NCBI GenBank assembly: GCA_963743035.1
Contig: CAVUOB010000005.1
Span: 248,001-312,000 of the forward strand
From: PALSA-911 sp963743035
Lineage (GTDB): Bacteria; Pseudomonadota; Alphaproteobacteria; Acetobacterales; Acetobacteraceae
Direction: 5' to 3'
DNA length: 64,000 nucleotides
Below, one piece after another: positions 45,650 through 55,332 of the stretch (positions are counted from its first letter, which is position 1; each line of letters starts with the position of its first letter). The notes below the pieces were generated by a model. That model did no database searches. It was not told the DNA's origin and saw nothing but the letters and a program-made list of their open reading frames with translations. The translations under genes and the position numbers were made by a program.

Positions 45650-46597
45650 ATGATCATCGACATGCACACCCATGCCGGCCGGGCCGGCCGCACCGGTCCG
45701 GTCGACCGCGCGGTGCTGGACAGCATGGCCGCCGGCCGCGTCGGCGCCGCCGTGGTTTCCGCCATCGCCGACATGCCGGTGATCCGCCGCAACCCCGCCA
45801 CCAGGGCGCTGGAGCTGGTGCGCGAGCCCGAGCCCGGCGAATGCCTGGCCTATACCCGCGAGCATCTCGGCGTCTATGAGGCGACCGGCATCCGCATCGC
45901 CCGGGAACCCGCTGAAATCACTGCCGAAGACCCCTCCATCGTGCTGGCGATCGAGGGCTGCGACTTCCTCGAGGGCGAGCTCGACCGGCTCGATGAGATG
46001 GCGGCGCGCGGCGTGCGCAGCATCCAGCTCACGCATTACCGGGTGAACGAGACCGGCGACATCCAGACCGCGCCGCCCGTGCATGGCGGCCTGACCCGCT
46101 TCGGCGCCGAGGCCGTGCGGCGCATGAACGAGCTCGGCATTCTGGTGGACGTCGCGCATTGCTCGGAGGCGACCGCCGCCGGCGTGGCGGAGGCGACGCG
46201 CCATCCGATCCTCTGCACCCACGCCAATTTGAGCGAGCCGGGCGCGCCGCATGGCGAGCATCCGCGCTTCCTCAGCCCGCACTACGCCCGCATGGTCGCC
46301 GGAACCGGCGGGGTGATCGGTGCCTGGATCGCGGTGCTGTGGGAGGAGAAATTCGAGGGCATGATCCGCCATCTGTTCCGCCTGGTGGACGCGGTGGGCG
46401 TGGACCATGTCGGCATCGGCACCGACATGCCGGCCGGCGTCGGGCGGACCGAGATGCCGGATTTTACCCGCCACCGCGACATCGAGGCGCGGCTGCGCGA
46501 GCGTGGGATGAGCGCGGAGGAGGCGGAAAAGATCTGCTCCGGCAACTGGCTGCGCGTCTTCGCCGCGGTGCGCGCCGGGCGGAACGCCAGCGCATAA
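45650..46597 (+). CDS. membrane dipeptidase-like, peptidase M19
   Basis: TIM-barrel metal-dependent dipeptidase of the M19 family, 315 residues. The first metal ligands are DMHTHAG (residues 4-10); AIEGCDFLEG supplies the bridging Glu, and later ILVDVAHCSEAT and HANLSE supply the His ligands. VDHVGIGTDMP holds the conserved Asp. No signal peptide is visible, so it is probably cytoplasmic. Natural substrate uncertain. Confidence 0.9.
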   Translation: MIIDMHTHAGRAGRTGPVDRAVLDSMAAGRVGAAVVSAIADMPVIRRNPATRALELVREPEPGECLAYTREHLGVYEATGIRIAREPAEITAEDPSIVLAIEGCDFLEGELDRLDEMAARGVRSIQLTHYRVNETGDIQTAPPVHGGLTRFGAEAVRRMNELGILVDVAHCSEATAAGVAEATRHPILCTHANLSEPGAPHGEHPRFLSPHYARMVAGTGGVIGAWIAVLWEEKFEGMIRHLFRLVDAVGVDHVGIGTDMPAGVGRTEMPDFTRHRDIEARLRERGMSAEEAEKICSGNWLRVFAAVRAGRNASA

Positions 46598-46666
46598 CGG
46601 AACGGGAATGCCGGGGCCGGAAGCCGGGTTGCGCCCGGCATCTCCGGTCACTAGCCTCGGGAAACT

Positions 46667-46682
46667 ATTTCAGCGCTGAAAT
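46667..46682. promoter_or_regulatory. 16-bp perfect palindrome upstream of DUF5993-dsbB
   Basis: ATTTCAGCGCTGAAAT is perfectly self-complementary and lies 23 bases before the DUF5993 start. The symmetry and position suggest a repressor or activator operator. No known consensus is matched. Confidence 0.5.
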
Positions 46683-46705
46683 CGGCTCATTTACCGAGGC
46701 ACCCC

Positions 46706-46861
46706 ATGACGGCCCTCCTGTTCCTGTTGCTGGCGTCCGCCATGTACGTGGCCTGGACGGGACGCCGGCAAGGCGCGCTGACCTTGTTTGCCGTGGCGGC
46801 GTTGCTGGCGTTGGTGTGGTTCGAACATCACCTGACCGATCCTCTGGCGCTGGATTTCTGA
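46706..46861 (+). CDS. DUF5993 family small membrane protein
   Basis: 51-residue protein beginning MTALLFLLLASAMYVAWTGRR, with two hydrophobic segments around a basic GRRQG turn and a WFEHHLTDPLALDF tail. This matches the DUF5993 family, which I recall as being found next to dsbB genes. ATG at 46706 after CCGAGGCACCCC; ends 2 bases before dsbB, so the two are one operon. Role unknown; an accessory of the disulfide system is a reasonable guess. Confidence 0.85.
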   Translation: MTALLFLLLASAMYVAWTGRRQGALTLFAVAALLALVWFEHHLTDPLALDF

Positions 46862-46863
46862 AG

Positions 46864-47430
46864 ATGGCGAGCCGCCGGCGATATCTGGAAGCCGTCAACG
46901 CGCTGGCCCTGCTCGGAACCGGCGGCGTGCTTGCCGCCGCCTATGGATTCCAGCTGGCGTTCAACGAACTGCCCTGTCCGTTATGCATGCTGCAGCGGGT
47001 CGCGTTCTCGGCGATCGCGTTCGGGTTCTTGCTGAATGTCCGCTACGGGCCGCGCGCGTCGCAGTACGCGATCATCATCCTGGGCGCCTTGTTCGGCATG
47101 GCCGTGGCCGGCCGACAGGTGCTGCTGCATGTCGCGCCCGGAACCGGCTCCTACGGCTCCGCCTTTCTCGGCCTGCATTTCTACAGCTGGTCGTTCGTAT
47201 TGTTCGCGACGACGGTCCTGGCCGCGGCTGGATTGCTGCTCGTACAGCCGGAACAGGGTGAGGATGGCGCGCGGGGGGAGAGCCTGCTGTCGCGGATCGC
47301 CGCCGGCTGCGCCATCGCGCTGACCCTGGCCAATGCGGTTACCACTTTCTGGCAGTGCGGGCCCATCGAATGCGTGGACGACCCGGTTCGCTACTGGCTT
47401 TTCGACCTGCTTGCGAGGGCCGTCCATTGA
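46864..47430 (+). CDS. dsbB: disulfide bond formation protein DsbB
   Basis: Four-helix inner-membrane quinone reductase that reoxidises DsbA, 188 residues. The first redox pair is Cys38 and Cys41 in CPLC, followed by MLQR and the conserved region near the quinone; the second periplasmic pair is Cys165 and Cys170 in QCGPIECVD. Downstream of the DUF5993 gene. A double hairpin at 47490-47530 follows. Confidence 0.9.
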   Translation: MASRRRYLEAVNALALLGTGGVLAAAYGFQLAFNELPCPLCMLQRVAFSAIAFGFLLNVRYGPRASQYAIIILGALFGMAVAGRQVLLHVAPGTGSYGSAFLGLHFYSWSFVLFATTVLAAAGLLLVQPEQGEDGARGESLLSRIAAGCAIALTLANAVTTFWQCGPIECVDDPVRYWLFDLLARAVH

Positions 47431-47489
47431 GCCGAATGGCTGCCGACAGCCGCCAGATGGAGAACCCCTAGGCCTCATCAAAAGGGTTT

Positions 47490-47530
47490 CCAAAGGGCGA
47501 TGCCCTTTGGTGGGTCCGGGCAAAGCCCGG
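47490..47530 (+). terminator. double hairpin after dsbB (half-element)
   Basis: CCAAAGGGC-GAT-GCCCTTTGG (47490-47510) is followed by CCGGGC-AAA-GCCCGG (47516-47530) and a T-rich tail GCTTGCCTTT. It resembles one outer arm of the compound repeats at 26595 and 29840 and probably terminates the convergent genes. Confidence 0.7.
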
Positions 47531-47589
47531 GCTTGCCTTTAGGCGGCTGGCATAGTTTCAATCGCCGCGCTTTCAAAAACCGAGTACGC

Positions 47590-48090
47590 CTACTTCCGCG
47601 ACCCCAGCAGCACGTCCCTCGCCTGGTTGATCCGCGCCGCCAGCCAGTCGGATCCGCCGCTGTCCGGATGCGCCGCCCGCATCAGGCGCTTATGCGCCTC
47701 GCGGATCTCCGTCTGGCTGGCGCCGGCCTTCAGGCCGAGGACCTGCAGCGCCTCCTCCGGGCTCATCCAGCCGGCGCGCCGGCCGGATGCGCGGGAGCCG
47801 GATTGCTGGCCGGCGCCGGCTCCCGGTCCGGGTCCTGGGCGGGGGCCGGGTGCGGGCGAGTGCGCGGCGCGCCATTTCTGCCATAGCAGCGGGCCGAACA
47901 GCGTCAGGCCGCCCAGCGCGATCCCGCCGCGCCCGGTCAGGAACAGCAGCACGGTCAGGACCAGCCCGCCCAGCGCCACGACCCAGACCCCGAAGGACTT
48001 GATGGTGGTGATCTTGGCGCGCTCGAACGCCCGCATCCCGCCCATCAGCAGGAAGATCGCGCCCAGAGCCAGGCCGATCCAGAGCAGCAT
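47590..48090 (-). CDS. membrane-anchored DnaJ-domain protein
   Basis: 166 residues. Two hydrophobic helices (about 2-20 and 33-53) and a Pro/Gly linker (PAPGPRPGPGPGAGAG) precede a C-terminal J domain with the HPD motif in RLMRAAHPDSGGSD. The architecture resembles Tim14/Pam18-like alphaproteobacterial proteins. It would recruit DnaK to the inner membrane; the client is unknown. Follows maeB by 9 bases on the same strand. Confidence 0.87.
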   Translation of the reverse strand: MLLWIGLALGAIFLLMGGMRAFERAKITTIKSFGVWVVALGGLVLTVLLFLTGRGGIALGGLTLFGPLLWQKWRAAHSPAPGPRPGPGPGAGAGQQSGSRASGRRAGWMSPEEALQVLGLKAGASQTEIREAHKRLMRAAHPDSGGSDWLAARINQARDVLLGSRK

Positions 48091-48099
48091 GCTACACGG

Positions 48100-50376
<2,277 letters not shown>

Positions 50377-50550
50377 GTATCCTACCTACTTTGCCGCCTC
50401 GCTGAACAAGCCGCGAAGCATGGGCGGTCGGTCGGCGGCTGGCAACGATGCGCGCGTCCCCGGGTCCTGAACAGAGCCGGGCCCGGTATCGGCCCGGATC
50501 TGGAATCGGCCGGATCCGGGAGGATGTCTAATCAAGGATATAGAGTTGAA

Positions 50551-50633
50551 TGCGGTCGAGAAGACTCGAACTTCCACAGGGTTTCCCCCACAAGCACCTC
50601 AAGCTTGCGCGTCTACCATTTCGCCACGACCGC
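50551..50633 (-). tRNA. tRNA-Leu (anticodon GAG)
   Basis: Read on the minus strand, a 7-bp acceptor GCGGTCG/CGACCGC, a D arm GCGAAATGGTAGACGC, an anticodon stem-loop CAAGC-TTGAGGT-GCTTG with anticodon GAG, a long class II variable arm and a T arm with TTCGAGT form a complete leucine tRNA. The discriminator is A and CCA is not encoded. It lies alone between maeB and lipB. Confidence 0.96.
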
Positions 50634-50710
50634 ATATGCCGAACACCCGGGGCGAGGCGCCCAGGGCAACCGGGGGCACCAAACATGCCCGAGGCCGCGG
50701 GGTATAGCCG

Positions 50711-51454
50711 ATGAATGCCCCGCCATCAATCTCCGAAACCGCCCCCCTGGCCGCGCCGGAATGGCGCATCTCCGAAGGCCTGACCGCCTATCCCGACGCC
50801 CTGGCGGCGATGGAGGCGCGGGTGGCCGCGATCCGCGCCGGCGTCGCGGCGGAACAGGTCTGGCTGGTGGAGCATCCCCCGCTCTACACTGCCGGTACCT
50901 CGGCCACGCCCGACGAACTGCAGCAGCCCGGCCGCTTCCCGACCTTCGCCGCCGGGCGCGGCGGGCACTGGACCTATCACGGCCCGGGCCAGCGCACCGC
51001 CTATGTGATGCTGGACCTGAACCGCCGGCATGGCAGCGTGCCGGCGCGCGACATCCGATGCTTCGTGCATGGGCTAGAGGAATGGCTGATCCGCGCGCTC
51101 GATCGCTTCAATGTGCGCGGCGAGCGCCGCGCCGGGCGCGTCGGCATCTGGGTCGCCGATCCGGCCGCCGGCACCGAGGCGAAGATCGCCGCGATCGGCG
51201 TGCGCGTCACCCGCTGGGTGAGCTGGCACGGCGTGGCGCTGAACGTGGAGCCGGATCTGTCGCATTTCGCCGGCATCATTCCCTGCGGCATCACCGAGCA
51301 CGGGGTCACCAGCCTTCACAAGCTCGGCATCCCCGTGACGATGGCGGAGGCCGATGTGGCGCTGCGCCTGGCCTGGGACGAGGTTTTCGGCGCCTCGGCG
51401 GCCGCGGCGCCGGAAACCTGCCCCATTTCCGCCACCGCCATGCCCGCACCATAG
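50711..51454 (+). CDS. lipB: octanoyltransferase LipB
   Basis: Transfers octanoate from ACP to lipoyl domains; 247 residues. RGGHWTYHGPGQRTAYVMLDL carries the substrate-pocket histidine, the catalytic lysine is in TEAKIAAIGVRV, and the acyl-thioester cysteine is in GIIPCGITEHGVTSL. The N-terminal VEHPPLYTAGTSA is also typical. Its promoter region contains the tRNA-Leu gene in opposite orientation. Confidence 0.96.
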   Translation: MNAPPSISETAPLAAPEWRISEGLTAYPDALAAMEARVAAIRAGVAAEQVWLVEHPPLYTAGTSATPDELQQPGRFPTFAAGRGGHWTYHGPGQRTAYVMLDLNRRHGSVPARDIRCFVHGLEEWLIRALDRFNVRGERRAGRVGIWVADPAAGTEAKIAAIGVRVTRWVSWHGVALNVEPDLSHFAGIIPCGITEHGVTSLHKLGIPVTMAEADVALRLAWDEVFGASAAAAPETCPISATAMPAP

Positions 51455-51527
51455 CATTCGGCCCGAATCGGGCGGCCGGGATACCCTGCGGGGTTACTGG
51501 CCCCTCAACCTGCTCCGGAGAGCTGTC

Positions 51528-52391
51528 ATGTCGCGCGTTCAGAGTGCCGCCCTTCCGGCCCTCGCCATATCGGCCCTGCTGCTGATGCTGGCCCCCATCC
51601 TGGCGGCCCGCCCGGCCGCTGCGCAGACCGAGCAGCAGGCGCTGGTCGACCGCGCCACCCTGGCCGTGCAGGAAATCGTCGGCCCGCCCGATGCCAAGGA
51701 CCAGAAGAGCATGCTGCGCCAGGCCCGCGCGGTGCTGGTCTGCCCGCGGGTGTTCAAGGTCAGCTTCTTCCTCGGCGGCGAGGGCGGCGGCTGCGTGCTG
51801 GCGGCGCGCGACGGCGGCGGCTCCTGGTCCTACCCGGCGTTCTACGGCATCACCAGCGGCAGCCTCGGCCTGCAGATCGGCATCCAGGACAGCGAGTTCA
51901 TGATGATGATCCTGACCCAGAAGGGGCTGCGCGCGGTGCTGGACAGCCAGTTCAAGTTCGGCGGCGACGTCTCGATCGCGGTGGCCGACATCGGCGCGGG
52001 GGTCGAGGGCTCCACCACCGCCGCTGTTGGCGCCGACATCGTCGCCTTCTCCAAGACCCGCGGCCTGTTCGCCGGCGCTTCGCTGCAGGGCAGCCTGATG
52101 TCGGCCCGCAGCGACTGGAACCGGATCTATTACGGCAAGGAGCTGGCGGCGCAGGACCTCGTCATCGGCATGCAGGGCGCCAACCAGGGCGCCGACCCGC
52201 TGCGCGAGATACTGACGCGCGTGGGCGCCGCGCAGTCGACTTTGCCCGAGCCGCAGTCGATGGCCGCCCCGGACAGGCTGGCGCCGCTGCCGGCGGACAC
52301 CGCGCCGCGCGGGGCGGTGCAGCAGCAGAGCCTGTCGCCGCCGGCCGCGACCGGCGCGCCGCAGACGCTGCAGCTGCCCAAGAAGCAGTAG
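51528..52391 (+). CDS. exported SYLF (Ysc84) domain lipid-binding protein
   Basis: 287 residues. The signal peptide (about 1-35, ending AAAQ) precedes a SYLF domain: RAVLVCPRVFKVSFFLGGEGGGCVLAARD, GSWSYPAFYGITSGSLGLQIGIQ and DVSIAVADIGAGVEGSTTA. Eukaryotic relatives bind phosphoinositides; bacterial function is unclear. The last 55 residues are Pro/Gln-rich and probably disordered. ATG at 51528 is the only start that gives a signal peptide. Confidence 0.92.
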   Translation: MSRVQSAALPALAISALLLMLAPILAARPAAAQTEQQALVDRATLAVQEIVGPPDAKDQKSMLRQARAVLVCPRVFKVSFFLGGEGGGCVLAARDGGGSWSYPAFYGITSGSLGLQIGIQDSEFMMMILTQKGLRAVLDSQFKFGGDVSIAVADIGAGVEGSTTAAVGADIVAFSKTRGLFAGASLQGSLMSARSDWNRIYYGKELAAQDLVIGMQGANQGADPLREILTRVGAAQSTLPEPQSMAAPDRLAPLPADTAPRGAVQQQSLSPPAATGAPQTLQLPKKQ

Positions 52392-52442
52392 CCGGGGGCT
52401 GTTGCTTCCCTCCGCGGCCGGAGCGGCCTAGTCTGCAGGCCG

Positions 52443-52952
52443 ATGAGCGAGCCGGCTCCCTTCTGGAAGACCAAGACCCTGTCGCAGATGACCCATGACG
52501 AATGGGAGTCGCTGTGCGACGGCTGCGGGCGCTGCTGCCTGCACAAATTGCGCTTCGAGGACACCGGCGACCTCGCCTACACCAACGTCGCCTGCCGGCT
52601 GCTCGATCTGCGCACCGCGCGCTGCGGCGACTACGCGAACCGCCGCCGCAAGGTGCCCGACTGCGTCAACCTGACGCCGGAAACCCTGGCCAGGATCGAC
52701 TGGCTGCCGCCGAGCTGCGCCTATCGCCTGCTGTCGGAGGGCAAGGAACTGGCCTGGTGGCACCCGCTGGTGTCCGGCGATCCCGATACGGTACGCAGCG
52801 CCGGCATATCGGTCTCCGGCCGCGCGGTGGACGAGCGCAAGGCCGGCCCGCTGGAACACCACATCGTGGACTGGCCGGGCAAGACACCAAAGGCTAAAGA
52901 AAAACCCGCCAAGAAATCCATCCGGACCGCGCCGCGCGGCCGCCCGGAATGA
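52443..52952 (+). CDS. YcgN/UPF0260 cysteine-cluster protein
   Basis: 169 residues. WESLCDGCGRCCLHKL (about 20-35), later DTGDLAYTNVACRLLD and CGDYANRRRKVPDC give the conserved cysteine pattern of UPF0260, probably binding a metal or iron-sulfur cluster. Function not established. The C-terminal tail is lysine-rich. It ends 17 bases before the aldolase gene start, so the two may be co-transcribed. Confidence 0.92.
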   Translation: MSEPAPFWKTKTLSQMTHDEWESLCDGCGRCCLHKLRFEDTGDLAYTNVACRLLDLRTARCGDYANRRRKVPDCVNLTPETLARIDWLPPSCAYRLLSEGKELAWWHPLVSGDPDTVRSAGISVSGRAVDERKAGPLEHHIVDWPGKTPKAKEKPAKKSIRTAPRGRPE

Positions 52953-52969
52953 TCCCAGGAGAGGCCAGG

Positions 52970-53890
52970 ATGTTGAAGAATGCCATCTATGGCGGCGTCA
53001 ACGCCGCCGTGCTGAGCCCGATGCGGGCCGACCTGTCCATCGATCTCGACCGCATGGCCGCCCATTGCCGCTGGCTGCTGGCCAATGGCTGCAACGGCCT
53101 CGGCATCCTCGGCACCACCGGCGAGGCGAACTCGATCGGCATCGACGAGCGGATCGAGGTGATGCAGGGCCTGGTCGAACGCGGCATCCCGGCCGCGAAG
53201 CTGTTGCCCGGCACCGGCACGCCGGCGCTGACCGACACCGTGAAGCTGACCCGCGAGGCGGCGAGGCTCGGCTGCCCCGGCGCACTGCTGCTGCCGCCGT
53301 TCTTCTACAAGAACCCCTCCGATGACGGGCTGTTCGCCTATTTCTCCGAAGTGGCCCAGCGCGTCGGCGGCGACATCAAGATCTACCTGTACCATTTCCC
53401 CGCCCAATCCGCGGTGCCCTTCGGCATCGACCTGATCGGACGGCTGCTGAAGGCCTACCCGACGCTGTTCAAGGGCATCAAGGACAGCAGCGGCGACTGG
53501 AACAACACGCGCGGCTACGCCGACCATTTCGCCAAGGATGGGTTCGAGGTCTATGCCGGCGATGACAGCCTGCTGCGCGACCTGCTCGCCGCGGACGGCG
53601 CCGGCTGCATCACCGCCGCGTCCAACGTGAACTGCGCCATCGGCGCAGAGGTCTATGCCAACTGGGACAAGCCGGCCGGCGAGGCCGCGCAGGCCACCCT
53701 CACCGCCACCCGCAAGGCGGTGACCACGGTGCCGCTGATCCCCGGGCTGAAGGCGCTGAAGGCCCGCCACACCGGCGACGCCGCCTGGCTCAACATCCGC
53801 CCGCCGCACCTGAAGCTGACCGCCGAGCAGGAAGCCAGGCTGTTCGCCGCGTTCGACGCCTCCGGCGTGACGCTCGCCAAGGCCGCTTGA
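52970..53890 (+). CDS. DapA/NanA-family class I aldolase
   Basis: Dihydrodipicolinate synthase/N-acetylneuraminate lyase superfamily TIM barrel, 306 residues from MLKNAIYGGVNAA. The Schiff-base lysine is in LFKGIKDSSGD and the catalytic tyrosine in KIYLYHFP (about 135-142), with GILGTTGEANSI binding the pyruvyl carboxylate. The exact substrate is not clear: the phenylalanine after YLYH differs from true DapA. Start follows AGGAGAGG. Confidence 0.9.
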   Translation: MLKNAIYGGVNAAVLSPMRADLSIDLDRMAAHCRWLLANGCNGLGILGTTGEANSIGIDERIEVMQGLVERGIPAAKLLPGTGTPALTDTVKLTREAARLGCPGALLLPPFFYKNPSDDGLFAYFSEVAQRVGGDIKIYLYHFPAQSAVPFGIDLIGRLLKAYPTLFKGIKDSSGDWNNTRGYADHFAKDGFEVYAGDDSLLRDLLAADGAGCITAASNVNCAIGAEVYANWDKPAGEAAQATLTATRKAVTTVPLIPGLKALKARHTGDAAWLNIRPPHLKLTAEQEARLFAAFDASGVTLAKAA

Positions 53891-53937
53891 TCGTCGGCCG
53901 CAGGCCGCCTGATCATCGGCCGAAGGCCGCCCTGATC
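53886..53937. repeat. short tandem repeat after the aldolase gene
   Basis: Two 23-24 bp units TGATC(G/A)TCGGCCG(C/A)AGGCCGCC and a partial third TGATCATCGGCG start at the aldolase stop codon. Each unit holds a GGCCG-AGGCC dyad. Confidence 0.7.
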
Positions 53938-54009
53938 ATCGGCGCAATCACGGGCGGCGCGGGGCGAAATTCTTGCAGCGAATCGGCACGCGGCGCACTC
54001 TCTGACGGC

Positions 54010-54711
54010 ATGGAAGTGCCGCCGCCCGAGATGCTTGAGCTGCCCTCCGGCCTTGCCGTCGTGCAATGGCGCCGCAGCGCCCGCGCGCGGCGGGTCAGCC
54101 TGCGGATCGATCCGCGCGGCGGCGCCATCGTCGTTACCCTGCCGATGCGCGCCAGCCGGCGCACCGGCATGGCGCTGCTGATGAACCATACCGACTGGCT
54201 TGCCGACCGCCTGGCGGCGCTGCCGGACGCGGTGCGCTTCACCGACGGCGCCATCATCCCCATCGCCGGCGAGCCGCACCGCATCCGCCACGCCCCCACC
54301 GCCCGCGGCGGCGCGTTCCTGCAGGACGGCGAACTGGTGGTGACCGGCGCGGCCGAGTTCCTGCGCCGCCGCACGCATGATTTCCTGCGTAACGAAGCCG
54401 GCCGGCGCCTGGCCGCGCTGGTCGCGGAAAAATCCGCCCTGGCCGACGTCCGGCCGCGGCGCATCACGGTCAAGGACACCAAAAGCCGCTGGGGCAGCTG
54501 CGCGGCGGACGGCTCGCTGTCGTTCAGCTGGCGCCTGGTGATGGCGCCCGAATACGCCCAGGACTACGTCGCCGCACACGAAGTGGCCCATCTCCGGCAC
54601 ATGAACCACGGCCCGCGGTTCTGGGCCCTGGTCGACCAGCTGACCCCCCACAAGGAAACCGCCATCCCCTGGCTCCGCACCGAAGCGCCGCGCCTGCTGC
54701 GTATCGGCTGA
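54010..54711 (+). CDS. YgjP/SprT-like zinc metallopeptidase (DUF45)
   Basis: 233 residues. The metal-binding HExxH is in VAAHEVAHLRHMNHGPRFW (about 192-210), with a third His 10 residues on; KDTKSRWGSCAADGSLSFSWRLVMAP before it is diagnostic for the DUF45/YgjP family. Cytoplasmic; substrate unknown. The start at 54010 (MEVPPPEML) is chosen because the upstream in-frame sequence reads through the tandem repeat. Confidence 0.9.
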   Translation: MEVPPPEMLELPSGLAVVQWRRSARARRVSLRIDPRGGAIVVTLPMRASRRTGMALLMNHTDWLADRLAALPDAVRFTDGAIIPIAGEPHRIRHAPTARGGAFLQDGELVVTGAAEFLRRRTHDFLRNEAGRRLAALVAEKSALADVRPRRITVKDTKSRWGSCAADGSLSFSWRLVMAPEYAQDYVAAHEVAHLRHMNHGPRFWALVDQLTPHKETAIPWLRTEAPRLLRIG

Positions 54712-54744
54712 GCAAGGCGGGGGGCTCCGACCTCTCGACCCCCG

Positions 54745-54783
54745 CCAGAGGCGGAGCCTCTGGACACCCGGTTGTTTTCTTTA
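54745..54783 (+). terminator. terminator after the DUF45 gene (half-element)
   Basis: CCAGAGGC-GGA-GCCTCTGG is followed by a T-rich stretch GTTGTTTTCTTT. The preceding CGACCCCCG also matches the corresponding arm of the compound repeats, suggesting this is a truncated relative. Confidence 0.7.
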
Positions 54784-54826
54784 AGAAGGGGGCATGCGCC
54801 GTTCGTGCCGCGGCACGGCTGCCGTG

Positions 54827-54897
54827 CCCCCTCACCCCTCCCTCTCCCCCGAAATTGGGGGAGAGGGGGTTACCCGAAGTTGGGGGAGAGGGGGATA
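54827..54897. repeat. palindromic intergenic repeat
   Basis: CCCTCTCCCCC-GAAATT-GGGGGAGAGGG (54840-54867) is followed by a second copy of its right arm. It resembles the element at 13364-13444. The rest of the 255-bp gap between the DUF45 gene and the 54967 gene shows nothing else. Confidence 0.7.
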
Positions 54898-54966
54898 GGC
54901 GGGGATAGGCGGTGATCGCCGGGGAGATCGTTTCGCCGGGATGCGGCGCGAGGGTTCAGGCGGCGG

Positions 54967-55332
54967 TCAGGGGGCGATCTTCCAGCCCTGCGGGGTCTTG
55001 CACCAGTTCAGCTCCCGGGTGCGGACCGGCGGCCTGCCGCGGGCGAGCGCCTCGTAGCGGACCGCCATGCAGGTGAGGTCCTGGCGCTCGAAGCCGTTCA
55101 TCACCGACACCGAGCCGGTCGATTTCGTCCTCGGGTTGGTCCATTTCTCCTCGGCGCCGGGGGCGAGGTCGGGGCGGGCGAGCAGGCGTGTCATCGCATC
55201 GCCCAGCGCCCGGTAGTCGCTGTCGACGAGCCCGGTCTGCTGGGTCGGGCCGAACGGATTGAACTGCGCCTGCGCCGCCGGAGCGCCGGCCAGCAGGGCC
55301 GCCAGCGGCAGCGCGAACCAGAGCGCGCGCAT
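54967..55332 (-). CDS. exported protein, surface-antigen-like C-terminus
   Basis: 121 residues. The signal peptide MRALWFALPLAALLAGAPAAQAQ (about 1-23) precedes a domain with TNPRTKSTGSVSVMNGF and a C-terminal LNWCKTPQGWKI. This resembles the C-terminal part of RT0821/Lpp0805-type 17-kDa surface antigens, where an N-terminal glycine-zipper is absent here. Its start overlaps the ppdK stop by one base, so it is probably co-transcribed. Function unknown. Confidence 0.75.
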   Translation of the reverse strand: MRALWFALPLAALLAGAPAAQAQFNPFGPTQQTGLVDSDYRALGDAMTRLLARPDLAPGAEEKWTNPRTKSTGSVSVMNGFERQDLTCMAVRYEALARGRPPVRTRELNWCKTPQGWKIAP

